From Phosphoribacter sp037046615 (GTDB lineage Bacteria; Actinomycetota; Actinomycetes; Actinomycetales; Dermatophilaceae): a stretch of 64,000 nt of DNA. Shown one piece after another: positions 44,498 to 54,184 of this stretch (positions are counted from its first letter, which is position 1; the number at the start of each line of letters is the position of its first letter). The translations under genes and the position numbers were made by a program. Location of the stretch: the NCBI GenBank assembly GCA_037046615.1, contig JBAOHD010000018.1:62001-126000 (forward strand). The letters are read 5' to 3'. The notes beneath the pieces were generated by a model that saw only the letters and a list, made by a program, of their open reading frames with translations, was not told the DNA's origin and did no database searches.

Positions 44498-46363
44498 ATG
44501 GCATGGGTTGAACCTTCCCTGTCGAGCTGTCGCGAGGTCGCAGTCAGGGGCGCATGGGCCGCACACGGCATACCCACTCCCAGTGCTGAGGCAGTCCACC
44601 TTGAGGTCGGTTCCGACGGCTCGCCGTGGCTCCGCAGGGATGCATTTGTCCCTGGGAGCGTTGTGACTGTTCCCGCACCCACTTCGGAGGCGCTCGCCGC
44701 CTCGGCGGCTGACCGGAGCGTGCACTCGATAGGGATTTCCGGCGACCTGCTCGCACCAGACCGCTCTGACGACCTGCGTGACATCCTTGCGTTCGCGCGA
44801 ACTCGCGGCGCGCACCTCGTCGTCGTGGGGCGTAACGCTGCCCACGAAGAGGTTGTCATGCGGTTGGTCGGAGGACAAGATCCCTGGCGTATGCCGGATG
44901 CTCCTGAAGGTTGGGAACCAGGGGCGTTCGCGCGCACGTATGGGGACTGGGTCACCAGGCTCGCGCTGGCGGAGTTGACCGTCATCGCGGAAGGCGGGGT
45001 GTCTTGGTCGCCCAGTGGAAGGACGTGGGATGCCAACCCGGCGCTGGCTCCGAAGACGTCCGTGCACCTTTTCCTGTCCAGGACCATGGCTGCGAGCGAA
45101 GCGCGCGGGACGGTGTATGAGTTCGTCTGGCTGTGCACGCCAACGCCGGTGCCCGCTGAGCCCGGCGATCGGGTCGTGGCAACCCAGAAGCTGATCGACG
45201 GCGCACCAAACAGACCGTTCCTGACCGTCGTCATGCGGACCCAGGGAACCCGTCCCGAATGTCTCACGGAGGCGCTGCTCTGTTTGGCTGCTCAGGACTG
45301 CGCCGACTTTGAGGTAGTCATCGTCGGTCATCGCCTGAGCGAGGCGGGGGCAGCGGAGATCGGTCGGATCGTCGCGGATTGTGTGAGCTCGCTGCGGGCG
45401 CGGATACGGGTTGTCACCCTGGACGAGGGAGGCCGAGCAGCTCCACTGAACCTCGGATTCGCACTCGCCCGGGGTCGGTATATCGCCATCCTCGACGATG
45501 ACGATCTCGTCATGGAGCACTGGGTGAGCACCTTCAAGGCCGCGGAGGTGGAGTCCGGTGGTCGCATCATCCGCACCGTCTCGATCCTCCAGCGTTACGA
45601 GCGCGTCACCGTCAACGGCGCGGCGGGCACCGAGTCGCGGGGGCCGCTCGAAGCGATCTATCCGGCAGAGTTCGACCTGGTGGAGCACCTCAATCTCAAC
45701 TACACGCCAAATACCGCGCTCGCGTTTCCTACCGGTGTCCGACACGTGTTGGGGCTGGCGTTCGACGACCGGTTCACGACCGTGGAGGACTGGGACCTGC
45801 TGATGCGGTCGGCGACGGTTGTCGGGGTTTACTCGGTGCCAGCCGCGACGTGCATCTACCGGTGGTGGCTGGTGGATGAGTCGTCGCGCACCCTGCACGC
45901 GGAGGCCGAGTGGGTCAGCAATCTCGCCGTCACGTACAGCACGCTTGACGTCGCTGCTCTCCTCTTGCAGCCAGGCAGCGCAGGACACGTCCGGAACCTC
46001 ATTCACACCCGAGAAGAGCTCACGCGCAGCCTGGCCGCGGCGACTGCGGAGGTCGAGCGGCAACGCAGAGACCTCGACTGGTTTGCCGACGAACTCGACC
46101 GGCAACGTCGCCAGGCCGACAGCTCCGCCCAAACCGAGCGGACCCGGTTGGGGCTCTTGCGCGAGATCCAGGAAATCCTGGCGTCGACGTCGTGGAAAAT
46201 TGCGTCCCCCCTGCGCATCGCCCCTCGACTGCGTGAACGCCAGCCCCCGACCGCTGTCCACGAGTACTTCGAGATGACGAGCGAGGAACTCCACGCGGTC
46301 CTCGAGAAACTCCGATCCTCTGTGTCGTGGACAGCGACACGACGACTGCGAGGCCGAAGGTAG
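44498..46363 (+). CDS. GT2 glycosyltransferase with decayed methyltransferase-like N-terminus
   Basis: A 621-residue, three-part protein. Residues 1 to about 230 contain a segment (HLVVVGRNAAHEEVVMRLVGGQDPW) that resembles the end of the methyltransferase domain of the 48452 protein but lacks a SAM motif. The GT2 domain runs from FLTVVMRTQGTR (about 243) through ILDDDDLVMEHWVSTF to TVEDWDLLMRSA. A Gln/Arg-rich coiled coil (about 520-570) and a tail follow. AGGAGGG lies 8 bases before ATG 44498, one of the strongest ribosome sites here. Member of a local four-gene paralogous set. Confidence 0.85.
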   Translation: MAWVEPSLSSCREVAVRGAWAAHGIPTPSAEAVHLEVGSDGSPWLRRDAFVPGSVVTVPAPTSEALAASAADRSVHSIGISGDLLAPDRSDDLRDILAFARTRGAHLVVVGRNAAHEEVVMRLVGGQDPWRMPDAPEGWEPGAFARTYGDWVTRLALAELTVIAEGGVSWSPSGRTWDANPALAPKTSVHLFLSRTMAASEARGTVYEFVWLCTPTPVPAEPGDRVVATQKLIDGAPNRPFLTVVMRTQGTRPECLTEALLCLAAQDCADFEVVIVGHRLSEAGAAEIGRIVADCVSSLRARIRVVTLDEGGRAAPLNLGFALARGRYIAILDDDDLVMEHWVSTFKAAEVESGGRIIRTVSILQRYERVTVNGAAGTESRGPLEAIYPAEFDLVEHLNLNYTPNTALAFPTGVRHVLGLAFDDRFTTVEDWDLLMRSATVVGVYSVPAATCIYRWWLVDESSRTLHAEAEWVSNLAVTYSTLDVAALLLQPGSAGHVRNLIHTREELTRSLAAATAEVERQRRDLDWFADELDRQRRQADSSAQTERTRLGLLREIQEILASTSWKIASPLRIAPRLRERQPPTAVHEYFEMTSEELHAVLEKLRSSVSWTATRRLRGRR

Positions 46364-46469
46364 TCCCCTCATGGACGATTAGACTCTGCGTCGGCGCACC
46401 AGCGCGATGTCGCCTCCTGCCTGGAGGCCGTATCCCCGTTTTGCCGATCACGGTTAGGACCTCACGGTG

Positions 46470-47543
46470 ATGCATCGATCGACCCCACTGGGTCATATCC
46501 TCGTTACGGGAGGCGCGGGCTTCATCGGGTGTGCGTTGAGCCAACTGCTCGCCAGTAGCGCAACCTCGTGGACAGTTGTAGACAACCTGCACCCTCAAGT
46601 CCATCCGTCGGGCGAGCGGCCTGCAGCGTTGGCGCCGGAGGCGGCCTTGGTGATTGCCGACGTGTCTGACGAGGACACCTTCGCACGCCTTGGCGACCTT
46701 CGCCCCGACATCGTCATTCACCTTGCCGCCGAAACGGGCACCGGCCAGTCCCTCCACGAAGCGAGCCGGCACAGCCTGGCCAACGTCGTGGGCACCACGC
46801 GCCTCACCGACTGGCTGTCGGCGACCGGCCACAACCCGGGTCACATTCTGCTCACCTCGAGCCGCGCCGTCTACGGCGAGGGCCAATGGCGGGAGAGGAG
46901 CGGGCGGGTGTTCTATCCCGGGCAGCGCAGCCACGCCATGATGTCTGCTTGCCAATGGGACTTTCCCGATGCCGTGGGTCTGCCCGCCAGCGCAGCCGAG
47001 ACCCAGCCGATGCCGACGAGTGTCTATGGCGCCACCAAGCTTGCCCAGGAGCACGTACTCAGCGCGTGGACATTGAGCCACGGGGTGCCCTTGAGCATCT
47101 TCCGCCTGCAGAACGTCTACGGGCCCGGGCAGTCGTTGACCAACCCCTATACCGGAATCGTCACGCTGTTCAGTCGGCTCGCCAAAGCCGGCACCTCAAT
47201 TCCGGTGTACGAGGACGGCGAGATCATCCGCGACTTCGTCTTCATTGACGATGTCGCGGCCGCTCTCGTCGCTGGGCTCCGCGCAGTGCCCGATGGCGTA
47301 CGTACTCTCGATGTGGGCACGGGGATGCCCACCTCGATCACAAAATTGGCTGCCACCATGGCCGACCACCATCAGGCTCCAAGCCCCCACGTGACGGGGC
47401 AGTTCCGCGACGGGGATGTTCGTCATGCCTTGGCGGACGTCAGCGCCACGCGGAAAGAACTCGGGTGGCAGTCGCTGGTCGACATCCATGAGGGCGTCGC
47501 TCGGCTGCAGGAATGGATCGACGCGCAGGAGAACGTCTCATGA
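46470..47543 (+). CDS. NAD-dependent epimerase/dehydratase (extended SDR)
   Basis: A 357-residue nucleotide-sugar epimerase-like protein. VTGGAGFIG near residue 14 binds NAD; the catalytic set is LTSSRAVYG and SVYGATKLAQE (Tyr and Lys), and the end is that of a GalE/RmlB-type enzyme (KELGWQSLVDIHEGVARL). An insert of about 35 residues follows SSRAVYGE. The sequence QNVYGPGQSLTNPYTGI resembles dTDP-rhamnose or UDP-glucose 4-epimerases more than dehydratases. Start ATG 46470, with GTG 46467 as alternative. The stop overlaps the next glycosyltransferase (ATGA). Confidence 0.87.
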   Translation: MHRSTPLGHILVTGGAGFIGCALSQLLASSATSWTVVDNLHPQVHPSGERPAALAPEAALVIADVSDEDTFARLGDLRPDIVIHLAAETGTGQSLHEASRHSLANVVGTTRLTDWLSATGHNPGHILLTSSRAVYGEGQWRERSGRVFYPGQRSHAMMSACQWDFPDAVGLPASAAETQPMPTSVYGATKLAQEHVLSAWTLSHGVPLSIFRLQNVYGPGQSLTNPYTGIVTLFSRLAKAGTSIPVYEDGEIIRDFVFIDDVAAALVAGLRAVPDGVRTLDVGTGMPTSITKLAATMADHHQAPSPHVTGQFRDGDVRHALADVSATRKELGWQSLVDIHEGVARLQEWIDAQENVS

Positions 47544-48439
47544 GTCTGGCCCAGCCTAGTCTGCGCATCCATTCGGTCCTTTACGGCAACGATCTCGACG
47601 GGGTGTCGCGGGCCGTTCACGCGACCGCAAGGGCGGTGGCGTTCGCGAAGGAGCACGGCGTGCTCGGCCGCGCAGAGGTCCGCTTCGGTGACTGCTCGCC
47701 TGCGCCGGTGCTCACCCTGGACGGGCTTGATCTCCTGAGGAAACAGAACCCAGACCTGGACTTCATCGGCTACGAGTTCTTCGATGCCAATCTCGGTTCG
47801 GCAGCAGGCCAGAACCGGCTCATGGCTGACTTTGACGCTGACTATCTGCTCATCCTCAACCCCGACGCCTTCGTCGCCGCGAACACGATTCTCGAGTTGC
47901 TCGCCGCCCTGGCGGTGCCGGGCGTAGGTCTCGCTGAGGCGCGTCAGCTGCCGTTCGAACACCCCAAGGACTACGACGCCACCACGGGGGAGACGAGTTG
48001 GGCGTCAACGGCCTGTGCGCTAGTCCCCGCGGAGGTGCTACGCACCGTCGGCGGCTTCGACAGCGACACGTTTTTCCTCTATTGCGACGACGTGGATTGG
48101 TCCTGGCAGATCCGGCTTGCGGGCTATCGGATCGTCTTGCGTGATTCGGCTAGGGTCTTCCACGACAAGCGGCTGACGAACGAGGGGCGGTGGGCAGTGA
48201 GTTCGGCAGAAGAGTTCTATTCTGCCGAGGCGTCGCTGCTGATGGCGCACAAGTGGGGTCGCCCAGACCTCGTCAAGCGATACAGCGCCGACCTTAAATC
48301 GCACGGTACTCCGGGCCAGCGCCGGGCGGTGAAGGCATTTGAGACTCGCCGGGCTGAAGGTCGGCTTCCGACGCCGGTCCCGGGTGCCGACCGTGTGTCG
48401 TCATTTGTCAACGGCGCGTATGCCGTGCACCGCTACTAA
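47540..48439 (+). CDS. GT2 family glycosyltransferase (rhamnosyltransferase-like)
   Basis: A 299-residue paralogue of the 43560 protein. ANLGSAAGQNRLMADFDADYLLILNPDA corresponds to its sugar-binding core, ETSWASTACALVPAEVL to its middle, and YCDDVDWSWQIRLAG to its catalytic block; both share FHDxR, SAEAxLLxAxKWxRPD and the HRY terminus. ATG 47540 overlaps the epimerase stop. The pair probably adds two similar residues to the same polymer, or arose by recent local duplication. Confidence 0.88.
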   Translation: MSLAQPSLRIHSVLYGNDLDGVSRAVHATARAVAFAKEHGVLGRAEVRFGDCSPAPVLTLDGLDLLRKQNPDLDFIGYEFFDANLGSAAGQNRLMADFDADYLLILNPDAFVAANTILELLAALAVPGVGLAEARQLPFEHPKDYDATTGETSWASTACALVPAEVLRTVGGFDSDTFFLYCDDVDWSWQIRLAGYRIVLRDSARVFHDKRLTNEGRWAVSSAEEFYSAEASLLMAHKWGRPDLVKRYSADLKSHGTPGQRRAVKAFETRRAEGRLPTPVPGADRVSSFVNGAYAVHRY

Positions 48440-48451
48440 GGGGCGCCTCAG

Positions 48452-50203
48452 ATGACTGGCGAGCAATACGACTTCGGGTATAGCGATAACAACGTTTACG
48501 GCCGTGCCGTCACGCTCATCACTGATCTGCGTCTCGCCTCGGGAGAGGTCCACCTCGACCTCGGCTGTGGCTTCGGCGCCATCGCCGAGCAGATCGCGGG
48601 GTTGGGCTTAGGTTACGTAGGGGCCGATATTCAAGGCCCCGGAACCGCAAGCCTGCGGGCCCGTGGTTTCGAGGCAGTCTCGATCGACCTTCATGAGGTC
48701 GATCGGATCCGCGCCGCCATTGACGAAGCGCTCGCAGGTCGGTCTTTGGCGAGCATCAGCATCCTCGACACCCTTGAACACCTGACGACCGGACGGCAGG
48801 TGCTTGAGGTGCTCCAAGACCTTGCCCAAGAGCATGGCGGTGCGCCGCTCATCGTTTCGGTGCCCAATGTCAGCCATCGTGACGTCGGCGCCAAACTCCT
48901 GGTCGGTCGTTGGGACTACACCGAGACGGGCTTATTGGACCGTACGCACCTCGTGCATCACACCAACGCGTTCCTGACCGAAATGGTCGAACAGGCGGGC
49001 TGGCGGCAGATCGGTGCCGCCGACTTCACGATGCGGCGCAGCGATCAATTCTTCCCCGCTGACCTGCCGGTTCTCGGAAAAACGACGGTCGTGGGGTCTT
49101 ACCTGTCCAACCTCGCTGATGCGACCAACCCTTTCGCGACGACCCAACAGTTCGTCCGCGCCTACCAACCGGGCCGCGCGCCAAAGGCAGCGAACCCCGA
49201 CGACGGACCTCGCCCATTTCTCACCGTTCTGATGCGCACGCAGGGTACTCGGGCGGAGCAGATGCGAGACGCGCTCTCGTGTCTGGTGGGCCAGGTCAAC
49301 CAGAATTTCGAGCTCATCGTGCTGCCGCATAAAGTCACCGTAGAGCAGCAGATCTCGGTCGAACAGGTCATTTTGGAACTGCCGCCCAACGTCCGCTCAC
49401 GGACCCGCATGGTCCTCGTCGACGATGGGGGTCGTTCGCGTCCTCTCAACGCCGGGGTCGCTCTTGCGCGCGGTCGATACGTCGCAGTCCTCGATGACGA
49501 CGATCTCGTCTTGGGCAACTGGGTCGACACCTTCGCGGTCTTGGCCCACCGCGGAGGGGGTCGGGTCCTCCGGTCGATCTGTGTCACCCAAGGGATCACC
49601 GCGGTGCCGTGGGCAGGTGGACAGCCCGCGGGTCACCGCACGCTCACAGCGGCCGAGAGACGGTACTCTCCGGAGTTCGACCTCGTCGAGCACCTCATCG
49701 AAAACCAGTCACCGCTCATGTCCTTGGCCTTTCCGACCACGCTGTTCGCCGACTTCGGCATGCGCTTCGACGAGAGCCTCGACGTGATGGAGGACTGGGA
49801 CATGTTGCTGCGCAGCGCCTTGCTGTGTGGGGTCGAGTCAGCTCCCACGATCACGGCTGTTTATCGGTTGTGGACTCAGGGCGACTCGTCCTATTCGTTG
49901 CACGAGCCCGCCCATTGGCTGAGGACCCAGCGGCATATCCTCGAACGGCTGGACTCCCAGTCGCATCTCTGGCCGCCCGGCACGATGTCGCGGCTTATTG
50001 CCGGTATGCCGGGTGGTTTGACGGCGCCCGGTGTGCGGCCGATTGACGCGCGACGCCAGCAGCGACTCCAGTCCCACCAACCCGGGGCTGACGAGCGTGC
50101 CGTCGCGCTCGTCCCGGGGACTTACGTGCCCACCTCGACGACCGGCCGAGTGATCCGGTTCGCGGCACGGGCGGGCCGGGCAGCGCTGCGGCGACTTCGC
50201 TGA
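48452..50203 (+). CDS. fusion of class I methyltransferase and GT2 glycosyltransferase
   Basis: A 583-residue bifunctional protein. Residues 1 to about 215 form a SAM-dependent methyltransferase: motif I HLDLGCGFGAIAEQ, then YVGADIQ, SILDTLEHLT and IVSVPNVSHRDVGAKLLVGRWDYTE with GLLDRTH. The GT2 domain follows from FLTVLMRTQGTR (about 253) with VLDDDDLVLGNW and VMEDWDMLLRSA. It could both glycosylate and methylate, for example capping a polysaccharide chain. This is the only one of the four paralogues whose SAM motif is intact. ATG 48452 follows 12 bp after the previous stop. Confidence 0.9.
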   Translation: MTGEQYDFGYSDNNVYGRAVTLITDLRLASGEVHLDLGCGFGAIAEQIAGLGLGYVGADIQGPGTASLRARGFEAVSIDLHEVDRIRAAIDEALAGRSLASISILDTLEHLTTGRQVLEVLQDLAQEHGGAPLIVSVPNVSHRDVGAKLLVGRWDYTETGLLDRTHLVHHTNAFLTEMVEQAGWRQIGAADFTMRRSDQFFPADLPVLGKTTVVGSYLSNLADATNPFATTQQFVRAYQPGRAPKAANPDDGPRPFLTVLMRTQGTRAEQMRDALSCLVGQVNQNFELIVLPHKVTVEQQISVEQVILELPPNVRSRTRMVLVDDGGRSRPLNAGVALARGRYVAVLDDDDLVLGNWVDTFAVLAHRGGGRVLRSICVTQGITAVPWAGGQPAGHRTLTAAERRYSPEFDLVEHLIENQSPLMSLAFPTTLFADFGMRFDESLDVMEDWDMLLRSALLCGVESAPTITAVYRLWTQGDSSYSLHEPAHWLRTQRHILERLDSQSHLWPPGTMSRLIAGMPGGLTAPGVRPIDARRQQRLQSHQPGADERAVALVPGTYVPTSTTGRVIRFAARAGRAALRRLR

Positions 50204-50205
50204 GG

Positions 50206-51654
50206 TCACTCGTCGTGGATGGTCGCAGCGCGCAGACCGGTCCTCCGATAGATCCAGCGGATGAGGCGCCCGGGCCGGGTGCCCACGAGGCGACGGGCGC
50301 TGCGGGCGGCGAGTCGTTCAAGGCGATTGGTGATCCGTTGGCGCAATGGACGATTGGACAGTAATGCGAGTTCAGCGTCGATGAGATGCCGGACGCTGCC
50401 TTGGGGCAGGACCCACGCTTGTTCGTCCCATCGACCGATAACGTCCTCCCGCACGGATCCCCAGTGGGCCTCGGCGAGATCACGGTAGGAGTTGTCGGTG
50501 GCGGGCCACCGGCGGTAGATCGCGGTGAACTCCGGTGAGGAGCGCACGCCTAGGCGGCTGGCTGCTCTCGCTAGCAGGTCCCAGTCCTCGACGACCTGCA
50601 ACGAGGGGTCCCACGTCAGCCCCCACCGAAGCATCTCCTCGCGGGGGTAAGCGCAGACGTGAATAGGGGATTGGCTGTCCAGCCAGTGGAGCGAGAGTGA
50701 GAACTGAGCTTTCCAGGGCGAAGCCCAGGCATTGCTGGCGCGGAATCCGACCGACGGGTCGTGGAGAAGTTCCATCGGTTGGCTCACCGCGCGGCATCGC
50801 AGGACTGCCGGGCGAGCCGACTGCTCGGCCAAACCGCGGAACGTTTCAACCCAGTGTGCGAGGACTGTGTCGTCATCGTCGAGGGCGGCGACATACAGTC
50901 CGCGTGCCGCGTGCAGGCCAGCGATCAAGGAAGCACTTCTTCCCGGCGCGCGCACATCTATGACGCGGGTCACAATGCGACTCGCAGCGGGTTCCTTCGC
51001 GACCTCGGTGACAGCAGCAAGGACAGGGGGCGACGTTCGATGCGCCAGGACGAGAATCTCAAGGTCATCGTCAGACTGTGCGTGCAGGCACAGCAAAGTG
51101 TCACGCAAGGTTTGGAGTCGTCGAGCGGCTCCTTGGGTGCGGACGAGGATGCTCAGGAACGGTTGGTGGACGTCACTGTCGCCGCCGATTCCTCCGATGA
51201 GCGCGTGCTCGACGCCACGTTCGGGCTCGCCGACGCTCGGCTCATGCAGGTAGTCCCGCACCAATGTCGATTGCTGCCCCCCGAGGCCGGCTGATGCGCT
51301 GAGTTGGTCTAGCAGTGTGGCCAGGCCCCCAACTGTGTCAGAGGCAGGAACGCGTGGCGATTCGACATGCGGCGAGTAGCCCCAGGTGCCGAGGTAGTCA
51401 TCGATCTCCTTCACGCTCAATCGCCCCACCGGGGCTGGACCGCCCAACAGTATGGCGACGAGTTCGTCGGTAGTCACCGGGTTGGTCATCCGTACCCGCA
51501 CGGGGGCTCCGGTGGCTACGGCGACCCCCTCGGACAACTGCTCAATCGTCGCGGCACGGCCGAGGCCGACGACGTCGATGAGAGCTGATCGCGGAGGCGA
51601 TGGAGAGTCATCGTGGCTCAGCACAACGGCAAGGCTAATACCGCTTGCGGACAA
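50206..51654 (-). CDS. GT2 glycosyltransferase with decayed methyltransferase-like N-terminus
   Basis: A 482-residue paralogue on the opposite strand. The GT2 part has FLSILVRTQGAARR, AALDDDDTVLAHWVETF and VVEDWDLLARAA. The N-terminal 150 residues contain VRVRMTNPVTTDELVAILLG and DDYLGTWGYSPH, which align with the PNVSHRDVGAKLLVG and EMVEQAGW region of the methyltransferase in the 48452 protein, but no SAM-binding glycine motif remains. The start is TTG 51654 or GTG 51624; neither has a clear ribosome site. Two bases separate its stop from that of the convergent fusion gene. Confidence 0.85.
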   Translation of the reverse strand: MSASGISLAVVLSHDDSPSPPRSALIDVVGLGRAATIEQLSEGVAVATGAPVRVRMTNPVTTDELVAILLGGPAPVGRLSVKEIDDYLGTWGYSPHVESPRVPASDTVGGLATLLDQLSASAGLGGQQSTLVRDYLHEPSVGEPERGVEHALIGGIGGDSDVHQPFLSILVRTQGAARRLQTLRDTLLCLHAQSDDDLEILVLAHRTSPPVLAAVTEVAKEPAASRIVTRVIDVRAPGRSASLIAGLHAARGLYVAALDDDDTVLAHWVETFRGLAEQSARPAVLRCRAVSQPMELLHDPSVGFRASNAWASPWKAQFSLSLHWLDSQSPIHVCAYPREEMLRWGLTWDPSLQVVEDWDLLARAASRLGVRSSPEFTAIYRRWPATDNSYRDLAEAHWGSVREDVIGRWDEQAWVLPQGSVRHLIDAELALLSNRPLRQRITNRLERLAARSARRLVGTRPGRLIRWIYRRTGLRAATIHDE

Positions 51655-51672
51655 TCCTGGAGCGAGTCGACG

Positions 51673-53067
51673 TCACGTGTCTTCGGGTCGCAATCCCGAA
51701 CGGCGGTATGCCGTCCGCAAGAGCCGGCCGAACGGCGACGCCAGTAGCGCTGGCCCGTGTCGGCGCGCCAGGTGTTGGGCGCGAGCCTTAGCTCGATCGG
51801 CGAGACGGCCGGATGACTCAAGGGCGACCTCGGCAGCGACCGCTTGTCGGACGGTGCCCGGGGGCACGATCCACGTCATGTCATCCCAACGAGAAAGGAT
51901 GCTCTCCCGCACGGGGTCCCAATCGGCCCGATTTACGGCAGCAAGGGAGCTATGCGTCGATGGCCACATGCGGTAGACCGCGGTGACCTCCTCACCCGAC
52001 ACGCAGCCGACCACGTTGACCACGCGCATGAGAAAGTCCCAGTCCTCGAAGACCGGGAGATCAGGATCCCACCTGAGCCCCCACGCGAGCACCTCAGCCC
52101 GCGGCACGGCATACGTGTGGATGGGCATCTCGTTTTCCCGCCACTGCTTGGTGACGCTGAACGTGGGGGCCCAGTGGGACTCACCAGTGGTCCAAGCGCG
52201 GTACCCCACCCCGCTCCGGTCGGTGAACTCCATACGCTGCATGACCCCACGAGATCGAAGGACCGCAGGCCGCTCGCACCGTGCTGCCAAATCGGCGAAG
52301 CTGCTCACCCAATGACCGAGGACGAGATCATCGTCATCGAGCACGGCGACGTAGGAGCCCCGAGCGGCCCCGAGCCCCACGTTGAGCGGCGACGAGCGGC
52401 CGGGTGCGACTACTGGGAGGACACGAACCCGTGCCGTGAAGTCCACGTCGAATTCGGACAGCAGCGAGGTGAGCGTGCCGAGCTTTTCTTCGTTGACCCG
52501 ATGTGGGAGGAGGATCAGCTCAAAGGACGAATTTGTTTGTCCGGCAAGGCAGGTCAGGACATCCCGCAGCGTCTCCACGCGATGGGGAGTGGCCTGTGTG
52601 CGCGTGAGAACCGACAGAAACGGGAGCGATGCTGAAAGGTTTTCGCTGACCGCGGACTCCTGGGCGAGCGCGGGCTTGCGAGTGTAGTGCTGGACGAGGT
52701 GGGCGGTGTTCCCCCCGACACCGTTGCCTTGGGCGAGTTGGTGGAGGTAAGCGCCCAAACCGCCCTGCACGACCGGACGGTCCGCCAGCTCGCTGTGGTG
52801 GAAACCCCGTGCGCGCTGGTAGCCCACCGTGGCCAACCGGTCGTCGACATCAGCTGGAACGATGGCGGCGGCGGGGATGCGTTCACCCCTGAGCATCCCC
52901 AGAAGATGGTCCGTGGTGGCCGGGTTGGGGATGGTGACCGACACGGCGGTGGGTGCGTCTCGTGCGATTAGCGAGACGACCTCGTCGAGGTCTGCGGCAT
53001 CGCGGGCGATAACGGCCACAGGGGTCCCCTCATCGGGTGCGCCGCGACCAGGCGGGAACTCAGTCAT
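51673..53067 (-). CDS. GT2 glycosyltransferase with decayed methyltransferase-like N-terminus
   Basis: A 464-residue paralogue of the preceding gene. The GT2 domain has FLSVLTRTQATPHR, AVLDDDDLVLGHWVSSF and VFEDWDFLMRVV. The N-terminus has VSVTIPNPATTDHLLGMLRGE and DDRLATVGYQ, again like the C-terminal half of the methyltransferase without its SAM motif. ATG 53067. It lies 18 bp upstream of the 50206 gene on the same strand, and the two are probably one transcript facing the main polysaccharide operon. Confidence 0.87.
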   Translation of the reverse strand: MTEFPPGRGAPDEGTPVAVIARDAADLDEVVSLIARDAPTAVSVTIPNPATTDHLLGMLRGERIPAAAIVPADVDDRLATVGYQRARGFHHSELADRPVVQGGLGAYLHQLAQGNGVGGNTAHLVQHYTRKPALAQESAVSENLSASLPFLSVLTRTQATPHRVETLRDVLTCLAGQTNSSFELILLPHRVNEEKLGTLTSLLSEFDVDFTARVRVLPVVAPGRSSPLNVGLGAARGSYVAVLDDDDLVLGHWVSSFADLAARCERPAVLRSRGVMQRMEFTDRSGVGYRAWTTGESHWAPTFSVTKQWRENEMPIHTYAVPRAEVLAWGLRWDPDLPVFEDWDFLMRVVNVVGCVSGEEVTAVYRMWPSTHSSLAAVNRADWDPVRESILSRWDDMTWIVPPGTVRQAVAAEVALESSGRLADRAKARAQHLARRHGPALLASPFGRLLRTAYRRSGLRPEDT

Positions 53068-53185
53068 CGATGGTCATCCTAGAGTGGTGATTCGACTGCG
53101 ACGCGGGTTTGTGCCCACGGGGAGACCACGACCTGGCATAGCCTTGAGGGCGCATCATGAACCCGGACCGAGGAGCACGCACAGG

Positions 53186-54064
53186 ATGACCAGCCGTGTG
53201 CATGCGCTCGTTGTGCTCTATGACCCCGACCCCGCGCTCCTTCAGCAGCAATGGAAGGTGCTGAGTCAACAGGTCGACCGCGTCGTCTATGTCGACAACG
53301 GCGGCGGCCGTGCTGCGCTCGGCTATCTCGTGACCTTGCCGCAGGTCACCGTCCTCGGTGACGGCAGCAATGTCGGCCTCGCGCAGGCGCTCAACGACGG
53401 ACTCATGGAGATTTCTGCGACCGGGGCCACACACGCGGTCATGTTCGACCAAGACACGCTGCCGGACCCCATGCTGGTTGCCACCTTGGGACGTGGCTTC
53501 GACGTAGCCCCACGGGTAGCAGCCGTCGGGCCATCGATCCTGGACGAGTTACGGGGCCGCCCCGAGTACTTCACGCGTTTGCGCTTGCCGCTCAATCACC
53601 GAATCACCCAATCCAACGCTCCTGCAGAGTTTTTCGACGTCGACTTCCTGATCACGTCGGGGACTTTGGTGAGCCTAGATGCCCTCAATTCGATCGGTTC
53701 GATGGACTCGACGCTGTTCATCGATTGCATCGACTTTGAGTGGAGCTTCCGCACGCGATCTCGTGGCTGGCGCATTCTCGCCACGTATTCTGCGATGATC
53801 CGACACCGGCGGGGAGACACCATGCGAACGTTGCCGGGTGGCTTCGGTCTGCGCCTGCACTCGCCGACACGGCTCTTTTACATGCACCGTAATCGAGTAG
53901 ATCTCTATCGACGCGCCTACGTGCCGATGGCGTGGAAGGTCCACGATGTTGGTCGGTTGGTCGTGAAGTTGGCACTTATCGCTGCCTTTGGCGCGAAAAG
54001 GCGTGAGAGCGTTGCGGCCGCAGTGAGGGGGATGCTGGCGGGCGTGCGACGCTCTCGGGCATGA
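53186..54064 (+). CDS. GT2 rhamnosyltransferase-like glycosyltransferase
   Basis: A 292-residue enzyme of the RfbN/WbbL-type rhamnosyltransferase group. VHALVVLYDPD, VVYVDNGGGR, GSNVGLAQALNDGL and HAVMFDQDTLPDP (the DQD/DxD metal motif) are in the normal order. VDFLITSGTLVSLDAL and LFIDCIDFEWSFRTRSRG complete the catalytic domain. ATG 53186 follows GAGGAG spaced rather far, or AGG close by. Divergent from the 51673 gene by 118 bp. With rmlACD in the region, dTDP-L-rhamnose is the probable donor. Confidence 0.9.
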   Translation: MTSRVHALVVLYDPDPALLQQQWKVLSQQVDRVVYVDNGGGRAALGYLVTLPQVTVLGDGSNVGLAQALNDGLMEISATGATHAVMFDQDTLPDPMLVATLGRGFDVAPRVAAVGPSILDELRGRPEYFTRLRLPLNHRITQSNAPAEFFDVDFLITSGTLVSLDALNSIGSMDSTLFIDCIDFEWSFRTRSRGWRILATYSAMIRHRRGDTMRTLPGGFGLRLHSPTRLFYMHRNRVDLYRRAYVPMAWKVHDVGRLVVKLALIAAFGAKRRESVAAAVRGMLAGVRRSRA

Positions 54065-54184
54065 GTTGGTCCCCAGTCGGGGACTTCGGATGCCGCTGCA
54101 TCACACCGCGCCGTGATGCAAACGTGACAAACGGCGGAGACATCATCTACCGTGGGGTAACCACATGCGGGAAGGCTTCTGGTT

